Origin: Pisolithus tinctorius | Lineage: Eukaryota > Basidiomycota > Agaricomycetes > Boletales > Pisolithaceae | Direction of reading: 5' to 3' | Assembly: GCA_024663395.1 (NCBI GenBank) | Contig: JANFAH010000005.1 | Location: forward strand, 3,038,001-3,102,000 | Length of the DNA stretch: 64,000 bases | Position numbers and translations under genes: made by a program | In this document: positions 1 through 11,805 of the stretch, one piece after another | Position numbering within the stretch: the stretch's first letter is position 1 | How the letters are laid out: each line of letters starts with the position of its first letter | The notes under the pieces: generated by a model | Databases searched by the model: none | What the model was told of the DNA's origin: nothing | The model's input: only the letters and a program-made list of their open reading frames with translations

Positions 1-25
1 CGCGCGTGATGCTTATTTTATACAG

Positions 26-458
26 GGAGCAAACTATTCTCCGAGTGTACCGTGCAGAGCCAAATCCGACTATCAGTCCATCTTCACCAACCTCTGAGGA
101 TCAGTTCCTCAAACCTCCCCCGTTGGAAAAGAATTTCCTCATTTCACCACCGGGATCGCCGCCAGTTGGTTGGGAGCAGATACGTGAGGACCCGCCGAAC
201 TCCGTCGCACTCGCAGAGGACCTCGTCGCTGCTTTGAACAAGTTGAAATGCCGAGAGAAACGTGGGGTTCGGGAGGTGTTGCTCGAGCCCGAAGATGGGA
301 TTGGTGTTGGTGTATATGTCGAGGATTGCGACGGGGAGGATGAACTAGACGATGAAGATAAGGAAGAGGATTGGGAGTACGGCACGCCCAATCCATCGCG
401 GATGCACTGGAAACCACTCCCTACAGCCCTACCTCCGATGCCAGTGACTTTGCGTTAG
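26..458 (+). CDS. calcipressin (regulator of calcineurin), 3' exon, partial
   Basis: This is the last exon of a calcipressin/RCAN-family gene whose 5' part lies before the window. The family binds the phosphatase calcineurin and tunes Ca2+-dependent signalling in the cytosol. The diagnostic motif FLISPPGSPPVGWE is present, followed by the expected EDPPN-type turn and a stretch equivalent to the conserved C-terminal half. An acidic run (GEDELDDEDKEEDWEY) near the end is a fungal extension. A likely intron acceptor (ttatacag) ends at 25, so the exon starts inside the codon at 24-26; the stop TAG is at 456-458. The conserved motif makes the family call firm; the full length of the protein cannot be judged. 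Confidence 0.87.
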
Positions 459-892
459 TTCACTGTGAGTATCGTTACTACGCGATAACCGACTGCGGGA
501 AACACGTCTTGTCCCCTGGTATTTTCTGATATCCCATGAACTGATTTGTTATGCTTCATCCCTTACATACACTACCATATCGCTTCTCGAGATTAAGACA
601 TTTATATGTAGCCACATCAACCAATCTGTACAGTACTTCGACACAATCTACATGAGCGTTGCACAGCCACCATGTTGTTCCCAAAAAGGAAAATGTCGGT
701 GAGCCGAGCTCTATTGTTTTCCGAGTGTCCATTGTTCTCGCTGGCGCTGGCAACGGGCCGGCACCTTTATTTTCGGGACACAACAAAAGGGATGGACTCA
801 GCCCAGTGTCGTCCTATCGGAGCCCTGCGCTCTTCTTCTCTGTCCAACCTTCTTCACCGACCCTCACGTTCACTTTTCCTTCACCGCTCGGG
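459..892. other. intergenic, calcipressin 3' side to the cysteine-rich membrane protein gene
   Basis: About 430 bases without a convincing gene. The overlapping ORFs here have no recognisable domain. The last 100 bases are pyrimidine-rich (runs such as ctcttcttctctgtcc), as is usual just upstream of basidiomycete start codons, and probably belong to the promoter and 5' UTR of the next gene. Confidence 0.5.
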
Positions 893-3776
893 ATGTTAGC
901 AAGCATCCTCGCTGCTTCTCTTGCCTTCGGCGCGTCTGTTGGTGAGTACCCGCGCCCTTGCATTCCGACTAGCATGCTGAAGCATTCGCAGTCGCGCAAT
1001 CTTCTACTGTTCTTTGCGTTGCAGGTCAATGCCTTCAAGGTTACTCGAATACGACTCGTATGTGTTGCAAACTAGCTGGTGGAGCTCGTCGCTAATGATT
1101 CGTTTACAGTTGGCGCAACGCTCTCCGCCTCTGGAATTTCCACAGACGTACTCTTGCTTCCTGGACAATACACATCGTCGACGAACCCCCAGCTACTTAA
1201 TGAACTGTTGACGTCCTCTTCCGCGACCCTCTCTCCTTCACCCGGATTCGCAAATTCGACGGCCAATACTTCGGTGACGTTGCCCCTCACTGTGCAATTG
1301 CAGCCTGGTATCGCAACATACCCGAAAGCGCTCTACTCCGGTGAAGGCTCGTACATAAGCCTTTCCCAAAATACCTCAACTTCCTTGAGTAACACCGAAT
1401 CTCTTGCCCTCTCTGGTAACGTGTGGGCAGAGGTCACTGCAGGAAACAGTCACGTTATTCTCTGGAACTCAATCCCAGATGTTAGCCAACTTCCAGCTGG
1501 AGTGTCGGGCTCTTTGTCACTAGTCAAAGTTGAGTCTTCAACATGTTCTCCACCGTGTTCTGGGAGTGGCGTTTGTACTGCATCCGGAACGTGCTCGTGC
1601 CCTTCGGGTTTCTCCGGGTCGTCGTGTGAGCAGTGTGCATCTGGGCACTATGGACCATCGTGCCTGCCTTGCCCGTCTGGCTGTACTTCATGTGATGACG
1701 GAATTTCCGGATCCGGTCGTTGCCTTTCTACGACGGTTACGAATCCTCCATCGAGTTGCAACTGTATCAATGGTCAGTGTGGCTCGAATGGACAATGCAG
1801 TTGTCTTCCAGGTTGGACGTCAGCATCCAACGGTACCCAGTGTGCTGCTTGTGCAACTGGATACTTCCTCGATTCATCGGGTAACTGTGAAAGTAAGGAA
1901 TCATCTTAACGCTATGGTACCTGTGCTAACTGTGCTACAGTTTGCCAACTCGGTTGCTCCCAGTGTGCTGATGGCTCGGGCGATTGTATCACGTGCAAAT
2001 CTGGCTACACGCAGGATGCAAACGATCGTACGAAGTGTGATGCTGCTTCCCAGACGACCTCTGGCGGCACAACCTGCCCTGATGGCAGCTACAGCAACGG
2101 CACAAGTTGCGAGCCGTGCGCTACGGAGTGTCAAACGTGTACCGGGTCAACCTCGAATAATTGTGTAATTTGCGCTTCAGGGACTTACTCACTCAATGGG
2201 TCGTGTGTGCAGACCAACAGCGTTGGTGTCTGCCAGGGTTCTTCCCTCATTGCCAACAACAATAAGCACGAGTGTGATAGTAAGTTGCCACTACACGTGG
2301 AGGTTGGCCGTTTTTCTCACTGTATCTACAGCTTGTGGACCCAAGTGTACATCCTGTCAGATACCAAACTTTAATGTCGCCTCCACTACCAACCAAGCCC
2401 AATGCACTGGTTGCTTGCCTGGTTATGTACTTTATCAAGGCAATTGCATCGAGAGCTGTCCTTCGGGCACATTTTTATCTCCCACAGATAACCTTACCTG
2501 CACAGGTATGTCCCCCTGCTTCGATCCCTTGACCATGTTGCTGACTGAGCGTTTGGCAGCCTGTAGCTCGTCATGCAGCACTTGTTCTGGAAGCGCCACT
2601 TATTGTTTGACATGTGCGAACAACATGCTTGCATCGAATGGGCAGTGTGTTAGCTCGTGCCCATCCAACGCTTTCAGCTCCTCGGGTGCTTGCGTTGCAT
2701 GCCATCCCGACTGTGCAACTTGTTCCGGCTCGGCTTTCAACCAATGCACAAGCTGCAACCAGACACTCCCCGTACTTACCAACGGCCGTTGCTTGGCGAC
2801 CTGCAGTCAAAACCAGTATTTCGACGCCACTTCGTCCACATGCCAGTCCTGTGACAGCAGTTGCTCGAGTTGCTCGGGGTCAGGTCCAAGTAATTGTCTA
2901 GCTTGCTCGAGCTCGAGTCAGGTGCTCCGCGGGGGTTCCTGTGTCGCGGCTAATTGCAGTAGCGGAACCAATATCGTACCTGGTCTCGGCGCATGTTTAT
3001 CCGAACTTGTGCTAGTCCCGTCGTCGACCGGTGGTTCGGCTGCCTTGCCATCGATCAGTGGCCTGTCATCTCCTGTTTCCACGACAACTCGTCAGTCACT
3101 GTCGTGGTGGGAAATTCTGTTAATGACGCTTGGCTGCGCCTTTATATTTATGGCATTCCTTTGGTGCTGGCGCCGACGTGCTCGGAAGAAAAGAGCCAAG
3201 GCAACAGCCGCGTTTGCTTCCGCCAAAGCTCTCGATCAAAAGACAAACTGGCGACAGCGTCTTCTGGGATTATTCCGTCACTCACCAAACCCACCTCCTC
3301 CGGATAATGAAGAGATTGCTCTTTGGAAGCTCCGGGCCGCGGAAGAAGCGCACCACGATCGGGAACTGGAGAAATTGATCGGGGCATACGAGTATTCTAG
3401 GGCGGGGTCAAGCCGTTGCCCTTCTCCCCTTCCGTCGCTCCACGATCGCAAGTCCCACGGGGCTTGTGACTACGATTCTCACCGTTTGTCTCGGGAGTCG
3501 CTTTATTCCCAGGTTACAGGGATGCCGCGTAACGGGCCTGAACCCCGACAGCCTGTGAAGTCGAATCCGTTGACATCGCGATTCTCCACCACAACTATCG
3601 CCTCGTCGGTGTGCAAGAAGCCAAACGTTCTCAGGCGCGAACTTACGCCGCGGAAGCCACCGCCTACAGATGCGGAGGCATATGCAACATCTGTCCGGGA
3701 GGCTACTGACGAGATCGGATCATACTGGGTGACGCCAGTTAATACGGGCGGATCACGCAATCCATTTCGTCAATGA
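893..3776 (+). CDS. secreted/membrane protein with EGF-like and furin-like cysteine repeats
   Basis: A six-exon gene, 893-941, 992-1057, 1110-1892, 1941-2279, 2332-2505 and 2560-3776, gives 875 aa with every junction in phase. It starts with a signal peptide (MLASILAASLAFGASV). An N-terminal Ser/Thr-rich domain follows, then an EGF-like module (C-x3-C...CTASGTCSCPSGFSGSSC) and a long series of furin-like/growth-factor-receptor cysteine repeats. One transmembrane helix follows (WWEILLMTLGCAFIFMAFLW) with an immediate stop-transfer cluster (RRRARKKRAK) and a basic, Ser/Pro-rich cytoplasmic tail of about 190 residues. The layout is that of a single-pass surface protein with an extracellular cysteine-rich ectodomain. 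Such proteins occur in Agaricomycetes but their ligands are unknown. No kinase domain is present. Start choice: the ATG at 893 heads the signal peptide and follows a pyrimidine tract. Confidence 0.85.
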
Positions 3777-4464
3777 GTTGTCTTCCTTTCTTCTGGCTCA
3801 TACTCGCCCTCTTAATCTAGCGGGATTACATAGAATGGTTAGCAAATTTTTCATCACTCTTTTGCATTCTTCTTTCATTTCCACTCACCGCTGGACCTTG
3901 TACTATTGTATATTTCATTCGCCCTAATACTTCGCACATACAGTAACATGTAAACGACTCAGACCTTGTGTAGCAATGCAATGCAATTAGCATACCCATG
4001 GTATATCTTCCCTGTGTGTGTGTTGTGTTACGTAAACAAGCTAATGTAGTCGGTTACTCACCAAATGTCAGGTTGACCACACTGACGCGCTTGACGCGCG
4101 GTAATTGCCATTTCCCTGAGCCGCTGTTCATTTGAGAGTGCCATGCGTACGTCGATGGCACTCGCTGGGTGTTGTTTCCGGTAAGTGTGGTCCTGAATAT
4201 CTCGATTGGTGCAGTCAAATTTGTCACCAGTTACACTGTGTCCGCCAATTTATAGGGCCATAACGTCCCCACGTGTGCAATACGCACTCTCAGGAGCGCG
4301 CATAATATCACAGCTTTCAGTAATCCCCGTTACGGTGAAACTCTATCCCGGAAGTGCTGTACAGGACATGCCGTCCATATTAAGCGGCAGGGCGAATGTT
4401 CGGCCAACACTTCCCCGATTCCCCACATCGCTCGTCCACCGGTCTTTTCTCCTTCCCCGCAGCC
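3777..4464. other. intergenic between the cysteine-rich protein and PP2C genes
   Basis: About 690 bases. The first part is T-rich and probably 3' UTR/terminator. A short ORF at 4206-4532 overlaps the start of the PP2C gene in another frame and has no recognisable content. An ATG at 4396, in frame with the PP2C gene, could give a 23-residue longer N terminus for that protein. Confidence 0.5.
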
Positions 4465-5950
4465 ATGCTCGCTGGCTCAGGCGGCTCGGCGCAACAGCAG
4501 GAAGCTCAACCGCCATCCGTGGCGTGGTATGACGAGATTCCTGGAAGTATCTGTGGTCCTGAGGATGGCCCCTGGCCCCGCGCCTTCACCAATCTCACCA
4601 CGTCCGAGGCATGGAATAAGTTGTCGCTAGCATCCGACCCTCAAAGCCTTGCTTATGGTACTGGTGAGAAGTGGAGAGCTGACGCTCTCAACTTTCAGCC
4701 CTTTTCTGGCGCGAAAAGTCAGGACCGCTACGCCATGCAGCAGCTGCACGTAGGCGGCCGAATATGGACTCTTACCGCTGTATTCGATGGTATGTCTGAT
4801 TGACTTACTTTCCGCTCAGGAGCTCTATTCAATGAGTTTAATTTACCAGGACATCTTGGAGACGCTACCGTGCAACACGCCGCTCACCACGTACCTATCA
4901 TCGTCCGCGAGTTTCTGGAGGACCTTGACAAAAAGCATGGTGGACGTATTGTCCCCCCTCCGCTGATAGCGGACGTATTCAGCAGTGCCATCCGCGCATT
5001 CGACGATGCGATTGCCAATGACGTCCTAGAGCTATTTCCAGGTGGTTTACATGCTGCTATAGGGATGCCCGATCAGCAGATCCATACCATCCTCAATGAT
5101 CAACTTGTGGGTGGGGAGAACTTTAAACGGGCAAGGCTTTGCATGTATGGTACCACTGCACTTGTAGCACTTGTCGACCCTGATCACACTAACTTGTGGC
5201 TCGCTAATTTGGGCGATTGCCAAGGAGGTAAGCGAAGAAACGGTTCATTTCGTGGAGCCTTCGCTCATCGTCAAGTCTCACGGTAGTTATGGTATCAGAG
5301 ACTTCGCCTCAGGTCTGGAGTTATGAAGTCTTGACTCGGGTGCACAACGGACAGAATAAACGCGAAGTGGAGCGCGTGCGAAGGGAACACCCAGGAGAAT
5401 CGGAATGTATCGTCGATGATCGGGTTTTGGGAGCTATTGCCCCTTTTCGATGTCAGTAGCCGTCACGCGACGTTCTGCGCTATGTCATAGCTGATGATTA
5501 TTTGCAACTCTAGGTTTAGGTGACACGCCATTTAAACAGCCTCCGGAGTTCACGAGACGCATCCTATATAACCTCTTCCCGGGAAACCGCGATATTTCTC
5601 TGTGGGAGGAATTCCTAGTGCGGAACAAGACCCCACCATACATTTCTGCGGTGCCCGAGGTCACACACTTTCCGCTAGACCGCTCACAGGGGCCTCTACG
5701 AAGATACCTCATACTATGTTCGGACGGATTCACCGATGTCTGTGGACAGCACCAGCGCAGCGTAATTGACCGATGGTTACGAAATATGCCTGTTGCTGGT
5801 GGCCGTTCTGCTACGATACCACCTAATAGGGCTTTACAACTACTATGGCAAGGTCTCGGAGGCGAATCGGTTAGCGTTTCTAGGGCATTGACACTTGACC
5901 TTGATATCCCCTGGTTGGATGACATCAGTATTGTGGTTCAATCACTGTAG
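4465..5950 (+). CDS. PP2C-family serine/threonine phosphatase
   Basis: Four exons, 4465-4789, 4850-5227, 5287-5451 and 5514-5950, encode 434 aa. PP2C enzymes are Mn2+/Mg2+-dependent protein phosphatases. The metal-binding motif FDGHLGD is formed across the first splice. LANLGDCQG (the equivalent of NAGDSR) ends exon 2. HNGQNKREVERVRREHPGE and DDRVLGAIAPFRCLGD lie in exons 3-4, and the last metal-ligand region reads LILCSDGFTDVCG, then WLDDISIVV at the C terminus. This arrangement, with a long insertion and an EHPGE block, resembles the mitochondrial pyruvate-dehydrogenase-phosphatase-like fungal PP2Cs, but the substrate is not shown by sequence. The ATG at 4465 follows a pyrimidine tract; the in-frame ATG at 4396 is an alternative. 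The intron after exon 3 uses a GTCAGT donor. Confidence 0.88.
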
Positions 5951-6787
5951 TCATAGCATGTTCTTTTTACTGGTGTTATACGTTACTGTACTACGCTAAT
6001 CGTCGAACCCGATTGGGGTGCATGTTTCCGTTTCTTGTATGTATTAAATTCTCTATTGCCGACTAGTTAAGTACTGACCCAACGAAACTAGGCTTTTTGC
6101 TTCCGTAACGGAATGATAATTTTGGCCTTCTTTGCCCACTCTATGGAATTTCACGTGCAAAAGTCTCGTATGTCCGACCGTCTAGTTTCATTCTTAATAA
6201 CCTTGCAACAGTTATTTCCACCTGTAAGGGTACTGGTTTGGGGCGCCCCGACAACAATGGGGTTTCCCCCCGGCTGTGAACACAATATGATCCCATGAAA
6301 CTTGGCTTGGGCGTCGTGGTTGAAAATAGCCGGAATGATCCTAAGGCGCCCAATCTAGATGACGGGAAGCATAGAATTGCTGACAATGACAACCCCGGTG
6401 TCTTATGGTGTAGTGCAACTGACCGATTTCATGGACCAGGCAAGATGCGATGATCGCGTTTCGTATTGACGCTGCCAGCCTCGGCGTGGCTATTACATGT
6501 GTACTCGAACTTTCTCCATCGAAATGGCATATATTATAATCACCGCGAGGACGTGGCCGGAACTTTAACAAATGATCCACCCCTTGTTGGACTACAGCAT
6601 GATAGCCACAACATGTACCAGCTACATAGTTGGACTCTACGAGACAGATGTATTAGAGCTCGGCCTTTTCCAGCCGCGGATTCGCCATTCTAGGAACATG
6701 CTGACGTTAGCGATCTGGCTTCAATCCGCAGTCATGAACTCCTTGCAAGGATACACACACCAGTTGATTTTGTTTTGAGCGGGACAT
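5951..6787. other. intergenic between PP2C and REV1 genes
   Basis: About 840 bases between two genes on the same strand. Small ORFs on both strands (for example 6141-6392 and 6341-6580, minus) lack domains, splice logic or coding character. I see no RNA gene or repeat here. Confidence 0.5.
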
Positions 6788-9700
6788 ATGGAACATACCA
6801 ACAATGTGTCGAATGAACAGCCTATCAGTAGCGGGGCCAGAACGAACGCAAAGCGAAGTCGTTCTCGAAGCGAGAGTCCTGAAGACCTTGGACAGCCCTC
6901 AAAGACGACGCTGCACCATCTGAATGGACCTGAAACCAATGCTGAGATATACGGGGCCTCCCACTTTGGACAGTGGGGGGAGTACATGCAACGCAAGCGC
7001 GCGAAGTTGCAAATTCAGAACACCAGTTTGGAGAGCACATCTGACGAAAAGAACGACATCTTTCGTGGAATTTCAATATACGTGCGTGTCTGTTCTCTCG
7101 TGAATTTGGTAGATGGTTTTCTGACATACAGAAGATAAATGGATGGACGAGACCATCCATGCAAGAATTGCGGAAACTCATTGTTACGCATGGCGGCGTC
7201 TTTCAGTCTTATCTCAGCAAGAAATCTTTAGTGTTCGCATTCCAATTCCCTATTATTCATGCTCGTGTTATATTGAGTGTTTACCACAGAACCCATATCA
7301 TTACATGCTCCCTCACACCCGCCAAGATTCGCGAATTCAAGCATATGAAAGTCGTGAGACCTGAGTGGCTTGTCGAGAGCGCAGCTGCCGGCACATTGCT
7401 TCCTTGGACAGACTATATTTTCCATCCCGGCGGTAGAGCCGAGCCGTCTCAGGGCTCTCCAGTAGGACAAACCACATTGAAGTCAATCTCAAGATCTACG
7501 CCACCACCCAGCCCTCAAGTACAGGTCAATCGGAATGAGATGGAAGATCCCGTTTCTCGATCGAAGTCGCCGCCCAGTCCGCTGTATACCACCGATCCTG
7601 CCACATATGAAGACGCTGCTCGAGTCCCTGGTTATGCTTTGGGGCGGTCCAACGAAATGGCCGAACGTGTTATGGCTGATCCGCAGTGGAGAGCAGCCCA
7701 CACATCAATAGCACCCGACTTTATCGAAGGGTATTACAAGAACTCGCGTCTACACCATCTCTCGATGTGGAAGGCAGAACTTAGGAATCTCGTCATGGAA
7801 GCTCAAGAACGTGCGGAACGCGAAGAATTTGGCAACTCGCAAGATAAGGACGGTCCAGTTGTACGAGAGAAAGCGGGCGCTCAGTCGACCTCGACGACGG
7901 ATGTCAGTATGGGTAGCGCAGAGCTCATATTGAGATCTCCAACCAAGAACAAGGGAAAGCATAAAGCTGTCAACGACGAGAGAGTTATTATGCATTGTGA
8001 TTTTGACTGTTTCTTCGTCTCTGCGGGGCTTACTACTCGGCCACAATTGCGAAGTAAACCTGTGGTCGTCTGTCATTCACAAGGAAATCAAGGTGGTGCG
8101 TCGAGTACGAGTGAAATTGCTAGCTCAAGTTACGAAGCGAGGTCGTTTGGCATCAAGAATGGTATGAGGTATGTCTCTTCTAGCTCTCATGTGCACCATG
8201 GTTCGAGGGCTTTGCCAGTCTACGACAGGCAAGGCAACTGTGCCCTTCGGTCGTGACGATACCCTACGAATTCGAGAGGTACGGGATGGGGTTCTTCGTC
8301 TTAGTTGCTGTCTGACGAGCTACCGTGAAAGATATAAAGATCTCTCTTTGCAATTCTATACAATTCTTATGCGTTATGCAGATGATCTTCAGGCGGTCTC
8401 TGTTGACGAAGCGTTAGTGGACGTATCGCGTAGCGTGGAGAGTCGGAGAGCAGAGGCCCCAATCTCTGTGGACGATCATGCCCTTGCATTAGCCCAGACC
8501 ATTAGGGAGGAAGTGAAGGCAGCCACCGGGTGCAACGGTAGGCGTAAAGTAGTTTCCTGCTACCTGTGGTTTGACTGGGAGTTTGTGCAGTTAGTATCGG
8601 TATCGCAGAAAACATCCAACTGGCTCGTATTGCTACAAGGAAGGCCAAACCTGCGGGACTCTTTCATCTGAAGCGCGACGACGTCCAAAGGGTACTCGAC
8701 CCCCTCGGTATCGATGACCTCCATGGCTTTGGTCATTCAACGCGAGAGAAAGCGAAGGAAAAACTTGGTACGGCAAACCTGGGGGAGTTGGCCAAGAAGA
8801 GCAAAGGGCAGCTTTGTGAAGCGCTGGGAAAAGGTACTGGAGAGACACTTTACAAAGCCATTAGGGGAATCGACGACCGCAAGCTCGAGTCAGATAAACC
8901 CCGTAGATCTGTGTCGTGCGACATTAATGTACGTCTTTCCCTCCTTTTTAGTTTGGAACTTGTCTTCGAACCAGATTAAGTATGGCGTCCGATTCGAAAA
9001 CAACGAGCAAACCGAGACGTTCATCTATCAGATGGCGGAAGAGGTCGCGCGACGAATGCACAATATATCCGTGCGTGGCAGATCGCTGACACTGAAAATC
9101 ATGAAGCGCGACCCCAGTGCGCCGAAAGAGGCACCAAAGGCAAGAGACCATAAATTTCTCTTGCCGATGACTCAGTAACATAGTATCTAGTTCTTGGGGC
9201 ATGGGATATGCGAGACCTTCAATAAGCAGATAGCTCTTTCCAGCATACATGGTCAGGCTACTAGTGATAGCAAAGATATAGGAGACCATGCCTGGAAGCT
9301 GCTCCTATCCTTTAACTTCGATCCCAAGGAATTGCGGGGAATAGGTATTCAAATCCAAAAGTTAGAGAAGGCGGGCACGGTGGAGAGTACCGCACAAGCG
9401 AGACTGCCCTTCCAGCCTGTCTTGCGACACAAGACGCCAGAACACAAGGTTGAGTCAATGCAAATCCCGACTGAGCATCCGCAGATTGTTGTCCAGCCGC
9501 CTTCTCAAGAAATGGTACTACTACAGGAGAATAGCACTGTCAATGCTGAGGAGGCCTCTGCGCACGATATCCCTCCATTTTCTCAGGTGGACAGAGATGT
9601 ATTTGATGCACTGCCGGAAAGCATCCGTAAAGAGCTAGAGAACGAATATGAACGCCGTTCCAAGTCTCCTGTACCCGACAACCCCCCTCCTGTTCCGGCT

Positions 9701-10459
9701 GAGCGCCGTCCAAGGATACCAGTGAAGGGAACTACCACTGACGTCAAGCGGATCACAAGGCAGCTTGCACCTAGAAGCAAAACCACTATTTCTCCACGAA
9801 AAAGCACGCTTTTCACCAAACGTCCCACTCGTGTTGGCCCCTCCTCTGTGCGCGTTCCCGAGGATGAACTCCGGGAGCTTGGTATTGACCCCGGGGTTTT
9901 CGCGGCCCTTCCCGTCGATGTGCAACGCGAGCAGTTGATCACGGCCCGACATCTCAAGAATGGAGGGGTGCTGACTGAGCCGACGGTTCTCAAGTACGCG
10001 AAAAGAAAAACTCGCGTGTATCCTAAAAAGCCCCCACCTCTGGCCAAACACCCGCAACACCCCTTCTTAAAGCAGCAAGGTCCAAAGAAAGGAGAGAAGC
10101 TGTACTTCACGATGACGGATGATGTACAGCGGGTTATTGAAACTTGGGTCGAAAACTTCAAGGAAGACCCTCCGAACCAGAAAGATGTGGAGTATTTCAG
10201 CAAGTTCTTGGTGCAGAGCGTTGAGACATCGGATACGGGAATGGAGAAAACGATCGCCGTGATGAAGTGGTGGTTAGTGCTGCTACGCAGATATTGGGAG
10301 TTCTACGAGCACGACGATCTGCTAGAAACTGAAGTTGTAACACAACGGATGACCTCGGAGAAGATAGGAAAGGCTTGGTGGGCAGCCTTCCGAGAGGTGA
10401 AATCCAAGGTGGATGAAATAACTAAGAAGCGCTTTGGAGGTACTCTTTGCTTGAAGTAA
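6788..10459 (+). CDS. REV1: DNA repair protein REV1 (Y-family translesion polymerase, dCMP transferase)
   Basis: Eight exons (6788-7081, 7132-7232, 7290-8168, 8219-8278, 8332-8537, 8591-8928, 8981-9139, 9191-10459) give 1,101 aa. REV1 inserts dCMP opposite damaged bases and scaffolds other translesion polymerases in the nucleus. Domains in order: a BRCT domain (GVFQSYLSKKSLV to PEWLVESAAAGTLLPWTDY); the REV1 linker PDFIEGYYKNSRLHHLSMWK; the Y-family palm with HCDFDCFFVS and the catalytic SVDEALVDV; little-finger region (VSCDINYGVRFENN); two ubiquitin-binding motifs around DRDVFDALPESIRKELE and DPGVFAALPVDVQREQL; and a C-terminal REV1-CT-like region. Exon 7 ends with a GC donor (AAG|GCAAGA, intron 9140-9190). 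The intron at 7233-7289 is 57 nt without a stop, so its removal is inferred from BRCT continuity. Family identity is very clear. Confidence 0.93.
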
Positions 10460-10611
10460 TCGACGTGTATTATCCCTGGGCATTAGTTCGTGTATGACTG
10501 AAATCTACGTACGTACCAGCAGATGAAGTTACGAGCTCGTAAGGAATGCGATACGATCACTGTAGATATCCGTCACCGAGAATCTCACACTGATGAAGTT
10601 CATCTCTCCTT

Positions 10612-11480
10612 TCATTTGTCTCCCCGGGCAATGAAAAAGGTCACCGACTCCGTCGCGTGTCTAGGCGTTGCGTTCGTTGCTTTCGTGAAGCTGAAATTAC
10701 GAAGTCCGGCACATTCGAAGGCATTCCGAATTTCTTCAGCAGTGAAGCCACCCGTGTGGGGGACGATGTGGTGGGCGTTAGGAGGAAAGATCTCTTCAGA
10801 TGACTGACTCTTGATTAAATCTGCGACCAGGAGCGAGCCCCCCTGTTTAAGGTACGAAACTAAGGACTTGGTGACACTGTCGATCGACGCGAAGTGATGG
10901 TAAGCATTTGCGCACTAAAACGCCGATCATCACGCCTATGTCCGCATTCACAAAATAAGAACATAACATCCTCCACTCACCACAACGACGTCAAAGGTCA
11001 TCCCCTTCAGATGCTCTTCATCCTCCTTTATCGCTGGTATGCACACCGCCCTCATCTCGTCAGGAGAGATGCCCTGATTGTAAACGCCGAGATTATACAT
11101 ATCAACCATACTCTGGCTGATATCGACGCCCACGATGGACTTGGCATGTGGTGCGAGTTCCCTGGATATAAGACCTACATATCATGTAGGTGGTACGTAG
11201 GTTCTATGCGTGGGGTGGTGCAAGTAGGCACCATCGATATGGCTGACTTACCAGTTCCACAAGCAAAATCCATGACCGTTGTTTCCTCCTCGGCGAAAGG
11301 ATACAGCTTGAGCATCGCAGCTGCCAACCTCCGTGCACACTCTACTGCGCCGGGGCGTTCGGAGTAGTGTTCTGCGATTCCAGCACTATTGAAGAATTGT
11401 TTGTTTGCTTCTTCAATTCCGTTGGTTTGATCAAGCCAATGGAAATGTCCATGGGTTGGCATCGCCGGGTGCTCTGCCAT
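10612..11480 (-). CDS. class I SAM-dependent methyltransferase
   Basis: Three exons on the minus strand (11252-11480, 10981-11174, 10612-10914) give 241 aa. The Rossmann-fold SAM-binding motif I is created by the first splice: VMDFACGTG joined to LISRELAPHAKSIVGVDIS, where the last D is the expected ribose-binding acidic residue. Motif IV-like TFDVVV and CANAYHHFAS follow, then LKQGGSLLVADL. The size and motifs fit small UbiE/COQ5-like or Methyltransf_11/25 enzymes; the substrate cannot be told. The gene converges with REV1 (153-bp gap). The start is set at the ATG at 11480 (MAEHPAMP); an in-frame ATG at 11525 would add 15 residues. Confidence 0.82.
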
Positions 11481-11805
11481 GTTGGTTCTGGTTTCTACAG
11501 AGGAAGAGCAGTGGCTGTGTATCAACGATAGGATTCTGTGACTCTAATCAGCTACAGTTGAGGTAGCAGAATATAACAAACGAGTAGACAAGCAAGCCGT
11601 AGCCTACGAAGACAAGAAAGAAAATCGGCTACTGTCAATTAGACATAGATGTAAACAGGGTAAGCGCAGGAATCATCGTCAATACGGTCACAGGACATGG
11701 GAGAGGACAAAAGAAGGAAAGATGTCAAAGCAATGTCTCATACACAATGCAGCCCAAAAACAGAAGTAAAAGCAATGAAGAGAACGGTAGGAACGCGTAA
11801 GACGT
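11481..11805. other. intergenic, methyltransferase 5' side to ABCG 3' side
   Basis: About 325 bases between two minus-strand genes. It holds the methyltransferase 5' flank and the 3' end of the ABC transporter transcript. It is A-rich on the plus strand and I see no gene or repeat in it. Confidence 0.45.

Noticed and set aside
1530..2168. 212-codon plus-strand ORF overlapping the cysteine-rich protein gene
   Set aside because: It lies in another frame of clear EGF/furin repeats and across an intron; codon periodicity of the cysteine repeats keeps it open by chance.
9583..10203. 206-codon ORF antisense to REV1 exon 8
   Set aside because: REV1 with its ubiquitin-binding motifs is certain on the other strand; this frame is a low-complexity shadow.
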